A stretch of 64,000 nucleotides of DNA. Source: Diaporthe sp. PMI_573 (Eukaryota > Ascomycota > Sordariomycetes > Diaporthales > Diaporthaceae). Under the pieces are notes generated by a model that saw only the letters and a program-made list of their open reading frames with translations, was not told the origin of the DNA and ran no database searches. Positions 34,431 to 47,250 of the stretch are shown piece after piece. The position numbers and the translations under genes were made by a program. The stretch lies in the NCBI GenBank assembly GCA_021399435.1, contig JAJTUP010000001.1:3906001-3970000 (forward strand), given 5' to 3'. The first letter of the stretch is position 1. Every line of letters begins with the position of its first letter.

Positions 34431-37300
34431 GATGGGCAATATCAGTCCCGATACAGACGCTGAGGTCTCCGGCGGTTTGCCCGGGTGGTTGAAAAATGAG
34501 CGTAGTAGAGCAGGACTCCAATGGTCGGTTTGGGCCCCAGAAGACTGCACTGGGTAGGTGCGCCTTATCAGCCCGTGGAGTTGTGTATAAAACCCACTCT
34601 TTGCTGGTGTTTCCAAGCCGTCGATGAGTGCTATAGACTACCAAAACCGAGCGAAAGACGTCGCGACGATCACCAAAAGGAACAAGTGGGCACGGGGGTG
34701 AAGGCTTCAGGAGAATAGATGAAAACCAGCTTGTCGAACAGCTCGTTCCACAAGCAAAAGAAAACAAAGAGTGGCCCAGTCCCCAGGAGTCTAGGTACTA
34801 CGTAGTGCATCTCAGCTCGCTGCCTACAGTGCGCGCCCAGGCTCCTGAGCGCAAACGCAGGGTTCCGAATCCTTTGGGTATCAGAGCTCGCCGTGGAGGA
34901 CCAGCACTGGCTGGTGATCACCGCTGCTCGTGGTGAATGCCAGGAAGTGCCAGGTAGGAGATGCGAGCCATGTGCGAGGCTGTGGGGCGGCGGCCGCTCG
35001 GGAATAAACCTTGAAAGTTGCCGGTGTGCGCAGCGCTCTCGGGTTGAGAGATGCGATACCTGCGCCATGCTGTACGCACGAGGGATGAGTGACAATGGGG
35101 ATGGAAACGGCTGCTCATCTCTGTGTGACCAATCCACACAAGCGCCCTGAAGCTTGTGTCGCATAAAGGAAATTGCGGCTGATGGCAACCAGTCTCTCTC
35201 CGAGCAACTTCCAGAGACTCGGACTCGGAATCGACCCACCCGCGTTGCCAAGGTGCCTCTGCTGGACAGTGCAGCTGACGTGCGTGGTGGCTGACATTGT
35301 CGGCCCACTTGGACCCTCGCTGATCTGAAGTTGAAGGCGGTGACCGCTTAGTACCCAAGGCTAGCTCGAATGGAGATGGACGCGACCTTTCGCCGGTTCC
35401 TGGCAGCCAAACGTGAGCTCTTGCGTACGACGGGAATGCTGTGGGTGAGCGCACATCGTTGAGGCGAGACGTGGGTGGGACGTCGCTTAAGCAACCCATG
35501 CAGTACGTCGGCAGTAAGGAATGAGTACCGGCAGCGTGTAACGGTACGCAATCGATCTCGTGCAGCAGGCGTTGCAAGCTAGCCCTTTTGGAGGACAATA
35601 AACGGTCTGCATGCGCCCCTGTCAGCCTGGCAGCCTGGGCAGAGAGGCAGGCAGGTAGGAACCTAAAATTGTGGCCAAAGCCTTCGATGACCGCGCACAC
35701 ACACACAGGATGCAGGATGCGAGCCGCTCGAATTATGAACGCGAATTCTGTTCTTGGCCGTCAGTCAGTAGGCCTGGCAGAAGGCCAAGGGCACAGGACG
35801 CAATAGCTCCGCCTGTGGTGTGTTGGAGAGAGGCCATGCATTTATTCTCCTTTGCGTTCGGAGTCAAATGGTCCGGCCGGGGCACTTACGATGGAGAAGC
35901 AGCACCCGAGCAGTTGGGCGGGACAGCTGCCATTGGCCAGGCCATGGAAGGGTGCTTCAGGCCTCATTGCTAATTGTCAGAGCCCGAGTTCGCGCTCACA
36001 GTAACAACACAAGGGCTAATTGGCAATTGGCAGTCAAAGGAACGACAATGGGTGGTCGAAATAGTATTTGTATGGCACAGTTTGCAAATACGGTCCTCCC
36101 TTCAAGGCTGGTCAAGTGCTTAGCCCATGATGCGTGTATGGGGATGCTTGCCTCTGCCCAGCTGATGGATTGTTACATTCGCTACGGCTCACCCTAGCAA
36201 GTCTCAAGCCATTTTTCTTCTTTGCGACCCGAATTGTTGCTATAAAAGAGAAACTCATGACCCGTGATGTGTGGGTGAGTGTTGGTTCTAGGAGATCTTC
36301 ATTGGAGCAATAATGAGAGTAGACTGTCCGTGTCAGTGCCCTGAGGTTGAGATCGATTGGTACCCGGCAGTGCAGTGCAATCTTCCAACTCACAAGCACT
36401 GTTGTATATCACATTCGAAGACGCAGATGTTTCCTGGTTTATACGAGAAGCTACTGCGTAGTACAGAGGAGTCGACTGAGAGACATACCTACATCCCATC
36501 TTGGAGATATCCTTATTTCTATGCTTATATTTGAGCCAAATTCTCCGAGTCCACCGAACGACATTAGCTCCGGGTCTCCTGTCTGGCGTTGGGGACTTGG
36601 AACTAGCAGTGTTACGCTACCCACTGGCATACCAGGTAGGCCCTGACATTCATTGAACCCAACGGCTAACAACGTAGTTGTGAACAAAAGAGCCGTGGAT
36701 GTTTCAAGCAAAGTAGCCAATGGTTTTGGGGGGCGCCACCGTGCAAGCGTCTATACCAAGATCTCCACTCCTCCTGCCAAGTCCACCACGTCGTCTCTTA
36801 GATTGCTTTCCTGGGAGAAATGTCCTCGAAATGGTATTAAAGGAGCCTCCATTCCGACAACTACCTCCCTGACCTGCCTTTTTCAATCATATCCGTCCCC
36901 ACTAAGACGGCGATGTCACTGATTTTCCATGCGAGATCCAGAATTGTTCCCAAGATCTCCCAGATATGGGACCTGGACCCGGAACAATTCAATGGGATAC
37001 TACTGTGTGGTTGTAAGAGGACGGTTCTTATTCGGTGACTGGTGGAATCGTGCAGCTTTGACAGACAAATGTCCAGAACCCATCTAGTCATGTATTCCGA
37101 CAGGCCGAATCGTATACGGGCCGCCCTGGTGGCACCGAGCTTGTGGGTTGGCATAGGCTTGCCCCTTGGTCCTCGTATCGTCTTGTCCATCTCTATAAAT
37201 GAGAGTGAGTGTCCTGCTATCCTCGGTCGACTGTGATTACTTGCTATGCTGGCCAGGATCAACACTTTGACTGTCTCGTCAGCCTCAGGAATTCGCCAAT
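34431..37300. other. 2.9-kb spacer
   Basis: The longest gene-free stretch here. Open frames of up to 262 codons (minus strand 34918-35706) exist but are rich in Arg/Ser/His/Cys, have no domains and are overlapped by other frames, as expected by chance in GC-rich DNA. A short CA repeat lies at 35696-35708. The last 200 bases are the promoter of the gene at 37301. Confidence 0.45.
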
Positions 37301-38493
37301 ATGCGGTTTTCGACTCTCGTCTCGTCCACAGTTCTGGCTGCTGGCTTCGGCAGCGCCCACAACAGCAGCCTCTCTGATTCCGACGGTGCAATCTGGGACA
37401 ATGTCAATGACCTTCAAGTCCGTTCTGAGATGCAGGACCGTCTTGCTAGGCGTCAAACCACTTGGAGCCCACCATCCAACCTCGTCACGCCACTGAAGCA
37501 AGTCTGGGATCACGAGATGTCTACCTACAGCAACCCGCTCGGCTTCAAGAACTACGGATATGACCAGCTGATTGCCAACAAAGGGTGAGAAAGTACCATG
37601 TTGCCTGGCGAGCGCGCTATTGACCGTGTTCCCTAGACAAGTCAACTACTGCGTCCGCTGGGAGTCCGGCACCGCCGTGACCGAAGCACAACGCAACCAG
37701 ATCGCATCCGTGCTCCAGGCCCAGCACGACAAGTGGATGAAGTGGCTCATCGGCTTTGACAAGTTCCCCTACAGCAGCGTCCCCGTCAAGGTGATGGGCT
37801 GGGCGGTCCGCGACAAGAACCTCCTCCAGGGCTCGACGTCAGGCATCGATGTCTACACCACCAAAGACAGCGGAGGCATCCCCGAGTGCGACCCTCGGTG
37901 CGGTCGCTTCTTTCACCAGGACAACAACTACGGTTCCTGCCCCGGCGGTGCCTCCCGCCACTACGACGTCTCCCTCTGGCTGACTGATGGTTTCTCGGGT
38001 GGTGCTGGTGGTGACTGGGGCCAGCGCATTGGCCGCGAGTATTTCATGGGTGCTCTTGGATCTGCCAACATTCACATTCTGTTGCACGAGATGGTAAGAT
38101 TAGACCGTCTGTATTCAAAAGTGTTGCAAGGTTCGCGTCCGCTAATTGATCACTAGGGCCACACATACGCTCTCGATGACTGTAAGTCTCCGTTGTCTGA
38201 CTACGACAGTCAATTTGAGTTTCTTTTCCCTCCCTGCGCAGCCCTTCTCTGGAAGTATGCAAGAATCTTACTAATCATTATTTCCTCCTTCTCAATACTT
38301 ATAGTCTACGGTGAGTACTCTTTCGATTTTTCCTGTTTGATAAAACCTTTGCTGACAGGATACAAAAGATTGGACGCCATCTGGAGTTACCAACTTCATC
38401 ATGCTTGCTGGGTCTGCTACTCAAATCACCGATTTCGACGGGTGGATGATGCGTGATTGGTGGCGTAACCTGAAGAGCCGTTATGGTCTCTAA
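37301..38493 (+). CDS. Secreted HEMGH-motif protein, putative zinc metallopeptidase-like
   Basis: 298 aa from exons 37301-37584, 37637-38093, 38157-38181, 38305-38310 and 38369-38493. A signal peptide (MRFSTLVSSTVLAAGFGSAH) is followed by NPLGFKNYGYDQLIANKGQV, then VNYCVRWESGTAVT and KWLIGFDKFPY. A Cys/Gly segment (PECDPRCGRFF, GSCPGGASRHYD) follows, then ILLHEMGHTYALDDFYDWTP and DFDGWMMRDWWRNLKSRYGL. HEMGH fits the zinc-binding HExxH motif, with a later Asp/His candidate as third ligand. Fungal relatives are secreted and sometimes annotated as cellulose-binding; activity is not established to my knowledge. The DFYDW segment depends on a 6-nt exon. Confidence 0.78.
38305..38310 (+). other. 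Six-nucleotide microexon
   Basis: TCTACG is flanked by an acceptor (CTTATAG) and a donor (GTGAGT). Joining GACT (exon ending 38181), TCTACG and ATTGG (exon starting 38369) gives Asp-Phe-Tyr-Asp-Trp in frame; no other choice of sites keeps both frame and the expected motif. Confidence 0.7.
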
Positions 38494-39934
38494 GTCCGCG
38501 GTCAGGTTGGCCTCGTGTCTATGCATGAGGGCATGATGTATATATATTAGTTATTGACAGCAGCAAATATTCTGGGCGTACACGTGCCTCACGGGCTCCT
38601 CGTTGTCGATTTCTCGTGCCGAGTCGAGTGTAAACCTTCAAACACCACCCGCAAGTTAGCACTATGGGGCTTGTGTCCAAGCCTGATTCTTATCTTGCGA
38701 ACCAGGCGCTCAACCTCTGAAGCCCAGAAAAGGCTCGCTTGAGCTGTCAGTACTAGCTTCTGGTGCGAGAATCTGGTGCTATAGCAACAGCCCAGCCAAA
38801 TGTTGTGGCTGTTGCTTAGACAGTAAGATGCAATATCTATAAGTGAGCGTGACAGCGACACACAATAAGACTGTTAGTGTTCCTTGATGAGCCTAATTAC
38901 TAATTCTTGCTCGAAAACAATGGTGATAAATTTTCTGGGCATGCAGGACTCCGACGTTTCGTTCCTTTTCTGGACCACCTGGATGGCACATTTCTGGCTC
39001 GCGGATGAAGTCCACTTGTGGCACTGCTCTGGAGTGATAACATTGAACCTTGGCGTTACTTTTACTCTGCAGATTGGTACCGTCAATCGCCAGAAGCTGC
39101 TGCAGGTGGCCGACAAAGCGATTGTCCCTGCATACAAACTCTGATGATAGCTATATATCTTGTGGTGCACTGCACATGTAGAAGCAAGATCAAGACCACA
39201 ATCATTTTATTCTTGGATGCGATGCTCGGTACCACTCTAGCAACTGCCTGTGGTGCATGTGCATGCTGCAGTCCCCTTATTACCTACAAGGTACGTCCTC
39301 CTCCTCACTTTCAAGCGGTTGGCCAATGACCATAGGCGAGCTGCACGGGCTCGGCACTAGCCCTGTTGGTGGGGTAACGGCGCTCCACTCGGGACGTGGA
39401 TTCCAAAATATTGACCAGGCCAACTGTTCAGGCAGGCACGGCCCCTTGAAAAGTAGAGGGCCCCACGGCGCCTACCTGCATGTGGTCCACGGCAGTCCGT
39501 GAAAGGTTGAGCTCGACAAATGTCAAGCCTCGACAGCTTATACGCCGAACTTCGACGTCACTAACCCCAGGTAAACTGTACTTGCCGGCAGCTTGCCCGC
39601 ACTCTCGCTGTCAACAACAACGCTTCAATCAAGCTGCTTCCTCTTCTCCATTAGCTTCGTGTACCGAAACATTTGTTTGTTCATACTAAGAACCAGCTGC
39701 GACTTTGCCCTGCCCTGCTTCGAAGGCCCAGGACTCTCCTATCTTTTGTCCCTTCTTCTCGTGTCTGCGGCGTGGCTCTTCTGCCCCCAACCAGCACTCT
39801 TTCTCGTCTCACGACCATTCCCATCCCATCCCATCCATTCTTCGAACCTAGACCGGTTCAAATCGAACCGACAGAGCTCCGGGCGCAGACCGAGGCAGCA
39901 TTCCAGCCGTTCATGAACCATTAATCCAATCGAC
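38494..39934. other. Spacer; promoter of kinesin gene
   Basis: No supportable gene. From about 39590 to 39850 the plus strand is C/T-rich, consistent with a long 5' untranslated region of the kinesin gene. Open frames near 38880-39170 on both strands are short and unassigned. Confidence 0.5.
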
Positions 39935-42900
39935 ATGTCTGCACTTGACCCGGGAGCATCCTCCATCACCGTCTCAGGTCAGTACCAAGCCCTGCCGTCG
40001 CCATTCCTACTCCAGTGCCGCAGCCTCTAACTTTTGCCATGCAGTTCGAGTGCGTCCCTTCACTATCAGAGAAGCCGCCCAATTGTAGGTCCCGTTCCCT
40101 CGAGCAACAATCCACTTGTCCACCGCACCCGATCCGGCTGACCCCTTGAAGGGTAAGGAATGACGATGGCACGCTCTTCCTCGGCGACGGCTCATTGGCC
40201 GCGGCGCCAACACCCAAGCTGCACCAAAGAGGCATTCGAAACATTGTCAAAGTAGTTGACCACCGATGTCTGTAAGTCTCCCTGCCCGGCTTCCCTCACC
40301 GCTTCCCTGGCTTCTTGGGCTGACCATTGGACGTGACAGCGTATTCGATCCTCCCGAGGACAACCCCATGCAGAAGTTTTCGAGATCCGTCGTGCCCGCC
40401 TCGGGAAAGAAGGTCAAGGACCAGGTCTTCGCCTTCGATCGAATCTTTGACGAAAATGTCACCCAAGCCGAAGTCTACGAAGCAACCACAAAGAACCTGC
40501 TGGACAACGTCTTGGACGGATATAACGCCACGGTATTTGCATACGGGGCGACAGGATGCGGGAAAACACACACAATCACCGGCACGGCTGCGCAGCCCGG
40601 CATTATTTTCATGACCATGCAGGAATTGTTCGAAAAAATCGCCGAACGCAACGAGGAGAAGACCACCGAGATAACTCTGTCCTATCTTGAGATCTACAAT
40701 GAGACAATCCGCGACTTGTTGGTCCCCGGCGGCAGCAAGCAGGGCTTGATGCTCCGAGAGGACTCGAATCAGGCTGTCACGGTGGCTGGGTTGACAACCC
40801 ACCGCCCAAAGGATGTGCAGGAAGTCATGGACATGATCGTGCAAGGCAATGAATACCGGACGGTGTCTCCGACAGCAGCCAACGAGACCTCGTCGCGCTC
40901 ACATGCAGTCTTGCAGATTAATGTCGCACAGAAGGATCGCAATGCCGCCGTCAACGAGCCTCATACAATGGCAACGCTGAGCATCATTGACCTTGCTGGC
41001 AGTGAACGAGCCAGTGCCACCAAGAACAGGGGAGAAAGGTTGCTGGAAGGCGCCAACATCAACAAATCATTGCTGGCTCTGGGCAGCTGCATCAACGCCT
41101 TGTGCGATCCCAAGAAGAAGAACCACGTTCCTTACCGCAACAGCAAACTCACCAGGCTGCTCAAGTTCTCGCTCGGCGGCAATTGCAAGACCGTCATGAT
41201 TGTGTGCGTCAGTCCCTCGAGCGAGCACTTCGATGAGACCCAGAACACCCTTCGTTACGCCAACCGCGCCAAGAATATCCAGACCAAGGTCACCCGAAAC
41301 GTTTTCAATGTCAATCGCCACGTCAAGGACTTCCTTGTCAAGATCGACGAGCAAATGGAGCAGATCAAGCAACTGCAGGCAGAGAAGAAAACTGCGGAGG
41401 CCACTTTCTTCGCCAAATTCAAAAAGAACTCTGAGAAGAGGCAACAGGTTTACCGTGAGGGCGTCCAGCGCATACGAACGGCGTATGAGAACTCGTCAGC
41501 TGAGAGGCAAGAGAAGATCAGCACTATGAAGCGTCTGAAGCTCTTTGAGCGGCGGATCGGCATGCTCTCCGCTTGGATCGCTGCTTTTGATACCATTTGT
41601 GACAAGCGAGAAGGTGAAGGCATGCCACCGAACTTGGACGCGATGCGCAAGACTGCTCAGGGCATCCTGGCTGAGTTAGAGTCAAGTCGACGGCATCTCC
41701 ATCAGAAGCTGGAACGCTCGAACTGGGAACGGGCTATCGACTCCGCCTTGCAGCACAGCATTGTTCAGCTTCCATCAGGCGATGGCATTGCGGACTGTGG
41801 TGAGGCAGCAAGCCTGGCCCGTGAAGCCGACCTGCTGAAGGCACAGCTTATGCGGGAGGCAAATCAGCAAGTACTGGAGCAAGAAAAGGGCGCTGATGCT
41901 GCAACCATCCAATCGCTTCTCACTGCTCAGTTCGAGATACTGTCTTCCATGACGGAACTTGTGGCCATGGATGAGGAGGACGCTGTCGCACGCGCGAAGG
42001 ACATCATCAAAGATCTGCTCGAGACGGGGTATTCTGCGGCGTCCAACGTCATCAAGCCTGACGGCTCTGTGATGCCCGCCGAGATGTTCCCTCCTTCCAA
42101 GCGAGGAACCCCCAAGAGGAAGAAGGGATCTAGTATCCATGTCAAGCCGATTCCCGCACCGGCGCTGGAAGCCGCGCCGCCCTCTCCCGTCCGCGAGCAT
42201 GGTTCCCCATTGAAGTCCCCTAGACGCCGGAAGGCAGTGAACGCAAAGAAAGGAGTTTCCTTTACCCCTGTGAAAAAGAAGTCGACCCCAAAACGTGTTC
42301 TGCGCTGGCGAGACGAGGAGACTTCAGGCACGCTCGCGGACTATGATAAGACGCCCAAGAAATTCGACCCCAGTCCCATCCCACAAGGCCGGGAGGCTTC
42401 TCCGGATGTAGTTGTGCCTCCACGGCCAGCAGTGCCACCATACCTTAATGGAGCAGGCGACTCCGGATCGGACTCGAGCCCTTCACTGGTGTTGCCAAAG
42501 ACGGCCACCTTTCCCTTGGCTAAACCCAGCAGGTTCCAGGCAGGTTTCCTGGCCAAATCCCAACCCCCTCAGGACGATGGGTCACCGCTCTCGGCACCTC
42601 CCTCAATGCGACTGAACTTAGCTGGTGCGTCAGACAGGAATTCTCCATTACGAGCCCTTGATGTGGACAGAACGGGTAACCACCTTTCTTCTCCACGATC
42701 TACTGGATCCTTGAGGTCGAGCCCAAAGCCACCCAGACTTACACCGTTGGATGAAAATAGCCCTCCCGCTGCGAATTTCGCCAACACCTCCTTCTCGCCT
42801 GCCGCTTCGAACAGTGACGCCGAGCCGACCACGAAAACGATCGATCCGACAAAGCTCCGATCCGCTCTTCACCTCGCCAAGAGAAGAGACCGCCTATCCT

Positions 42901-43382
42901 CGATGGGGAGCATTGCGAGCGCCAACTCGAAGCGTGTCTCTAGCGTCGGCTCCTCTGGTAGCGGCATCGACAGCAGGCGACGGTCTATCCATCGCGTCTC
43001 CTCCTCGTACTCCGGACCGCTTGCCTCGTCAACAAATGGGATCTCCCGAGACCGAAGACGACGAAGCGGATCAGGTGAAGGGTTCGGAGCGGGTACCGCA
43101 GCCTCCGAGCGTCGAAGAAGTCCTCCGATCAGCTGCAGCGCCTCGCCTCCCGGCGGAGGAGGAACAGCTCGCGCCTTCACCGCTGGCCAGGCCCGACGAA
43201 TGAACATGGGCGGAAGCATGAGGCTGGAAGGAATGGTCAGCCCCAGGGGGGCTGCGGCCAAATTGTCAGCAGCGACGCAGGCCAGGCTCGATAGTAAGGC
43301 TAGGAGGATTACTATCGGCGGCGCTGCCGGTCTCGCAGGCGGAGCGGGGGCATCGAAGCGACCGAGTGTAGTATGGCGATAG
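39935..43382 (+). CDS. Kinesin-8 (Kip3-type) motor protein
   Basis: 1081 aa from exons 39935-39977, 40045-40084, 40152-40271 and 40340-43382. The short 5' exons were joined because they give SSITVSVRVRPFTIREAAQL and DDGTLFLGDGSLAAAPTPK, the N-terminal motor strand and insert seen in Kip3-type kinesins. The ATP P-loop GATGCGKTHT is near residue 134, switch I NETSSRSH near 250, switch II DLAGSERA near 284, and then YRNSKLTRLLK. A neck and coiled coil (KIDEQMEQIKQLQAEKKTAEA) follow the motor. The tail is long, basic, Ser/Pro-rich and probably disordered. Kinesin-8 motors walk to microtubule plus ends and shorten them, controlling spindle length and nuclear positioning. Confidence 0.93.
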
Positions 43383-44749
43383 GATCATCAGCACCGAAGA
43401 GCCTACCCCTCGCCCTCGCCTGGGAGATGGTCGCCAGAGAGACGGTCTCCGTTATCCAGGCACCTAGGCGGTGACGATGCGGTCGTGTCTCGTTCAGGGA
43501 CATGACCTGGCTGGGTTCAAGTGGATGTGAAATAACAAACCCGAGCTGTGATGTTCGTCGGGATGCGATTCTTCTTTCCTGGGCGAGATTGCACTGCTTC
43601 ATCTTGCCACCATCCGGGGTGTGCTGATGGGTGGTTCTGGACTGTATGGCGTTGCTGGTCTGCCTTTAGAGTGCACCCTCCGACATACATGCACGTCCAG
43701 CTTCGCGGACTGCGATTGTATTTGTATCTGATGATGGGTTGCGTATTGATTTACGTGCTGGGCTCGCCCGTGCATCCGGGAAGGCTAGCGGCATGTACAC
43801 ACATTATTAGGATAAGGAGACCGCATATTCAAGAGTGTTTCCAATCCTCAGGTCGTCGATCTCACTTGATCTGGTCGTTAGGGTGTGCCTTAAAGAGCCA
43901 TAGAATGGAGTCAATATGGCTGGCTAAGAGATGAATCTTGTCTTGTGTCCTGATGACCCTGCTTGCTGCCGAGCACATCGATGGGCCACGGCTCCGAGTG
44001 GTACAGGCCGATACGGCGAACCTTCAATCCGGAGCTTTTGTGTCGAAAGCAGGAGATGGGGCAGAACAGAACCTATGCAGGTGGATCAGCCACGCAGCGG
44101 GCTGAACTCACTTTGACCTATCCATCCCTGAACTTTTCGTTCTCTGATGATGACGACTCTCTCCCGGGTCTTTCCTCTCGGGGTAGACATTGCACCCACA
44201 CTGGCCAGCGACATCGCAACTCTTGAGACAATCCTCGTCATCTCGACGGTCTCGAAACAACAGAGGCCCTTGACCAACACCCACGTAAACCTAAGATCAT
44301 CATACGACCATGCGTTCAGATCTGAATCCCGGCTGCCCCCGCCTTGTTCGGGGGTGTAGAAGAGGGCGTTGTGCAATCGGTGGTCGCGCCGAGACGCGGC
44401 GATACGGAGCTGAGCACGCCATCGGCAGTTCGGATCTCGTCAATGACCAGCGATACCCCAAGGAGCAGCCCGTCGCAGCAGAGTTGCAGAGCCAGCCGAA
44501 AACTCATTGTGGACAAGACCTGTCACGTCATTGACCACCGGGACGTGCTAAGAGGGCCGTCGAGCGTGGGAGACCCCGCACTGGCGAGGTCGCCGCCAGT
44601 ATAAGAGCCATTGGGGCGCCCACCTCATATTCCGCCCTCTTGCGGAGGTGGATGTGCAAAAGAGCCTCAAGCCTCCATTGACAGTGGGGAAAAAGAAAAG
44701 CAAGTGCCGTAGTATTATCTTGATTCGGACTAGGGACAAGTCTTTCATT
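43383..44749. other. Spacer; promoter of TauD-type gene
   Basis: No gene recognised. A TATA-like GTATAAGAG lies at 44597-44605, about 150 bases upstream of the dioxygenase ATG, with a GC-rich inverted repeat (CTGGCG...CGCCAG) just before it. Confidence 0.45.
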
Positions 44750-46111
44750 ATGGCACCAGGGGCACTCATTGACGAGCCGGTAAACACCGCTGCCGCCATC
44801 CGCTCCAAGAATCACGATGCCTCAAGGGACATCTTCCCAGACGGAATCAGGACATCAGGTCAACATCCTCCTGTCTACGACCAGCTGAAGCCGTACTCCG
44901 AGTTCCCCAAGGAGATCACTGGCCCGACTCTGTGGCGGAAGGAAGACTACGTGAACAACCCAGAGAAATGGATCCACCCCTTCACGGACGAGGAGATCCA
45001 GGAGCTGAGTGCCACCGCCGACCGTTTCATCGAGTCTGGGACTCCTCTTACGGGCATCACCAGAGTAGGCATTCACCAGTTGTTCCGGCGCCATTCAGCA
45101 AAACCTCAAGCTTGCCGAAGTAGAATCAACATGAGCTAACCAACTGGCATAGGAAAACTTCCCGCTCCCCAGACTCGGCAAGGTACTCCAGGCCCTGCGG
45201 GAAGACCTCCTCAACGGAAAGGGCTTTATCCTCTTCAAGCGCTTCCCGGCCGGCGAGTGGGGCCCGCACAAGAACGCCGTGGCATACATGGGCCTGGGCA
45301 CGTACATCGGCTACTTCATCTCACAGAACGGGCGGGGCCACGTGCTGGGCCACGTCAAGGACGTGGGCGACGACCCGACGCAGATCGACCGGGTGCGCAT
45401 CTACCGGACGACGGCGCGGCAGTTCTTCCACGCGGACCCGGGCGACGTCGTGGGCCTGCTGTGCGTGAACCGGGCGCAGGAGGGCGGCGAGAGCGACATC
45501 GTCTCCATCCACAACGTCTGGAACACGCTGCAGGCCGAGCACCCGGACGTGGCGGAGCTGCTGACCCAGCCGGTGTGGTACTTTGACCGCAAGGGCGAGG
45601 TCAGCGAGGGGGAGGAGGAGTGGATCCGGACCAGTGTCTTCTACCTCGAGCCCCGGGGCAAGGGCCGCGTCTACTGCAAGTGGGACCCCTACTTTGTCAA
45701 GTCCCTGACGCGGTTTTCCGACAAGGGCATCATCCCGCCCCTGAGCGAGGCCCAGTGGAGGGCCCTGACCATCCTCGAGGAGACGTGCCAGAGGCTCGCG
45801 CTGCACATGGTTCTTGAGATTGGCGACATCCAGTTTGTCAGCGACGCGCACCTCCTGCACGCGCGGACGGCTTACAAAGGTACGTGGGACATATCATGAT
45901 ACTGTGTGATGTGGGCTCGGGCTTTCGGCTGACAGATTTGATCACAGACTTCCCTCCGCCGCACCCTCGCCGTCACCTTCTGCGGCTATGGCTTGCCACA
46001 CCCGAGTCTGAGGGAGGTTGGGCGCTGCCTTTCCACGACAGTGATGAGAAGAAGCGAGGTGGTATCCAGGTTAACAACAAGCCACCGATATGCCCTCTAG
46101 ACGCCGAGTAG
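44750..46111 (+). CDS. TauD/TfdA-family 2-oxoglutarate-dependent dioxygenase
   Basis: 401 aa from exons 44750-45064, 45153-45879 and 45948-46111; joins give TGITRENFPLPRLGK and TAYKDFPPPHPRRHLLRLWL. Fe(II)/2-oxoglutarate enzyme motifs are present: RTTARQFFHADPGDVVGLLC with the HxD iron ligands, SIHNVWN, QFVSDAHLLHARTAY with the distal His, and RRHLLRLWL with the Arg that binds 2-oxoglutarate. The N-terminal region (GPTLWRKEDYVNNPEKWIHPF) is typical of a fungal subgroup. The bacterial namesake cleaves taurine to sulfite; the fungal substrate is not known, and sulfonate use is only one option. No signal peptide, so probably cytosolic. Confidence 0.9.
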
Positions 46112-46429
46112 GCAAGCATGAGCGATTTGAAATTTTGTATAACAGTGGCTGGTTTAAATAAAAGCATGAAAAAAAGAATATGCGAGGCTCGAACAGGTTG
46201 CGCAACATCGCGATGGTGGGCGCAGAAAAGCTACGCACAATAACATTCATTAGTGAAGGTCACTTCATTAAAACTCTGCCTGGTTTCATATCAAGCTTTT
46301 TTCCGTTGATACATTTCTGCCAGCGGACTGTCAATAGAGGAGCCCTCTTGGACCAACGGACCTGCGTTGCTTAAAAAGAGCCCTGACCCTTGCCGCAAAT
46401 ATCAAGCACCCTTGATAAATAGCCCAATC
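46112..46429. other. Spacer
   Basis: 3' region of the dioxygenase and promoter of the small gene at 46430. An A-rich stretch at 46158-46180 may be a polyadenylation area. Confidence 0.45.
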
Positions 46430-46653
46430 ATGTCTCAATACAAAGGTAAGACGGTCAGTGACGCCTTCTAGCATCAACTAACTTTGCGAACATACTACCC
46501 GCAGGCGTCGAGGCCAAGGATGCGTACCGTGCTGGTAAAAGTCAACCAATTATCTATGAGGCTATCGCGGTCACCACCATGCCGAACATGACACCCAAGC
46601 AGCAGGCTCCCGCTAATTCAACTTGTCGAGGGAAACCGGTTACGGTAGCTTGA
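46430..46653 (+). CDS. Small spliced gene, 54 aa, unknown
   Basis: ATG at 46430 with a 16-nt first exon, a well-formed intron (donor GTAAGA, branch-like CTAAC, acceptor CGCAG at 46504) and a second exon 46505-46653. The product starts MSQYKGVEAKDAYRAGK and contains IIYEAIAVTTMPNMTPKQ, ending CRGKPVTVA. It is hydrophilic, without signal peptide or membrane segment. I recognise no family. The splice signals and a polar, regular composition speak for a real gene; the short length and lack of a known relative speak against it. A further intron downstream that changes the C terminus cannot be excluded. Confidence 0.4.
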
Positions 46654-47250
46654 ACGTCGATTCCAGCAGCTTGTGTTGTTCTCCGCGCGGCACGGCGCCT
46701 GCTTCAGGTGCATTTGGTGAATTTAGTGTCAAATTATTGGTTTCGGTCTCGATGGTTGATATTGTGCAACAGATTCAACGATAGCAGTCGTAGCGCTAGC
46801 GATGTTCTAACGAAGCAGTCGCGGCCGGAGACTCAAGAGCAAATCCCTCTTCGATAGATTGCTGTAACTCGTGTCCAAATCCTCACACTTTTCACAAACG
46901 GCAACACATTTCAAGAGGGGCATTTTTCAGTCTTCAATCCGAGCATATCCACTTATGATGTACACTGTGTTAATTCCGGGACCGTGCAATGCGATTACTC
47001 TCTTGAAGCAATGACCTGTTGTGCAGAAACTGAGGCCCTCTGTTACCTGATGTCTATCAAAGCCTTTCTGCAATGGCAAAGAGTGCAATGACTGGGATGA
47101 TCGACTTCCAAAGCCGGCCCCAGAGTCCCAAGCATTTTTCTGATGAGGGCTGGGAAGAGCTGTAGTCAGCTTTCTGAGACTACCCTAGGGTACTTTAGAT
47201 GCAGCGGAAAGGATCAATGCTATAGACTCACGCGTCTGTATACAAGGATT
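46654..47250. other. Convergent spacer
   Basis: No open frame of note and no repeats recognised; 3' untranslated regions of the flanking genes. Confidence 0.5.

Noticed and set aside
34918..35706. 262-codon open frame on the minus strand
   Set aside because: Rich in Arg, Ser, His and Cys, with overlapping open frames on both strands; looks like chance in GC-rich spacer.
38884..39170. Overlapping open frames on both strands with hydrophobic stretches
   Set aside because: Short, no consistent gene structure, no known motif.
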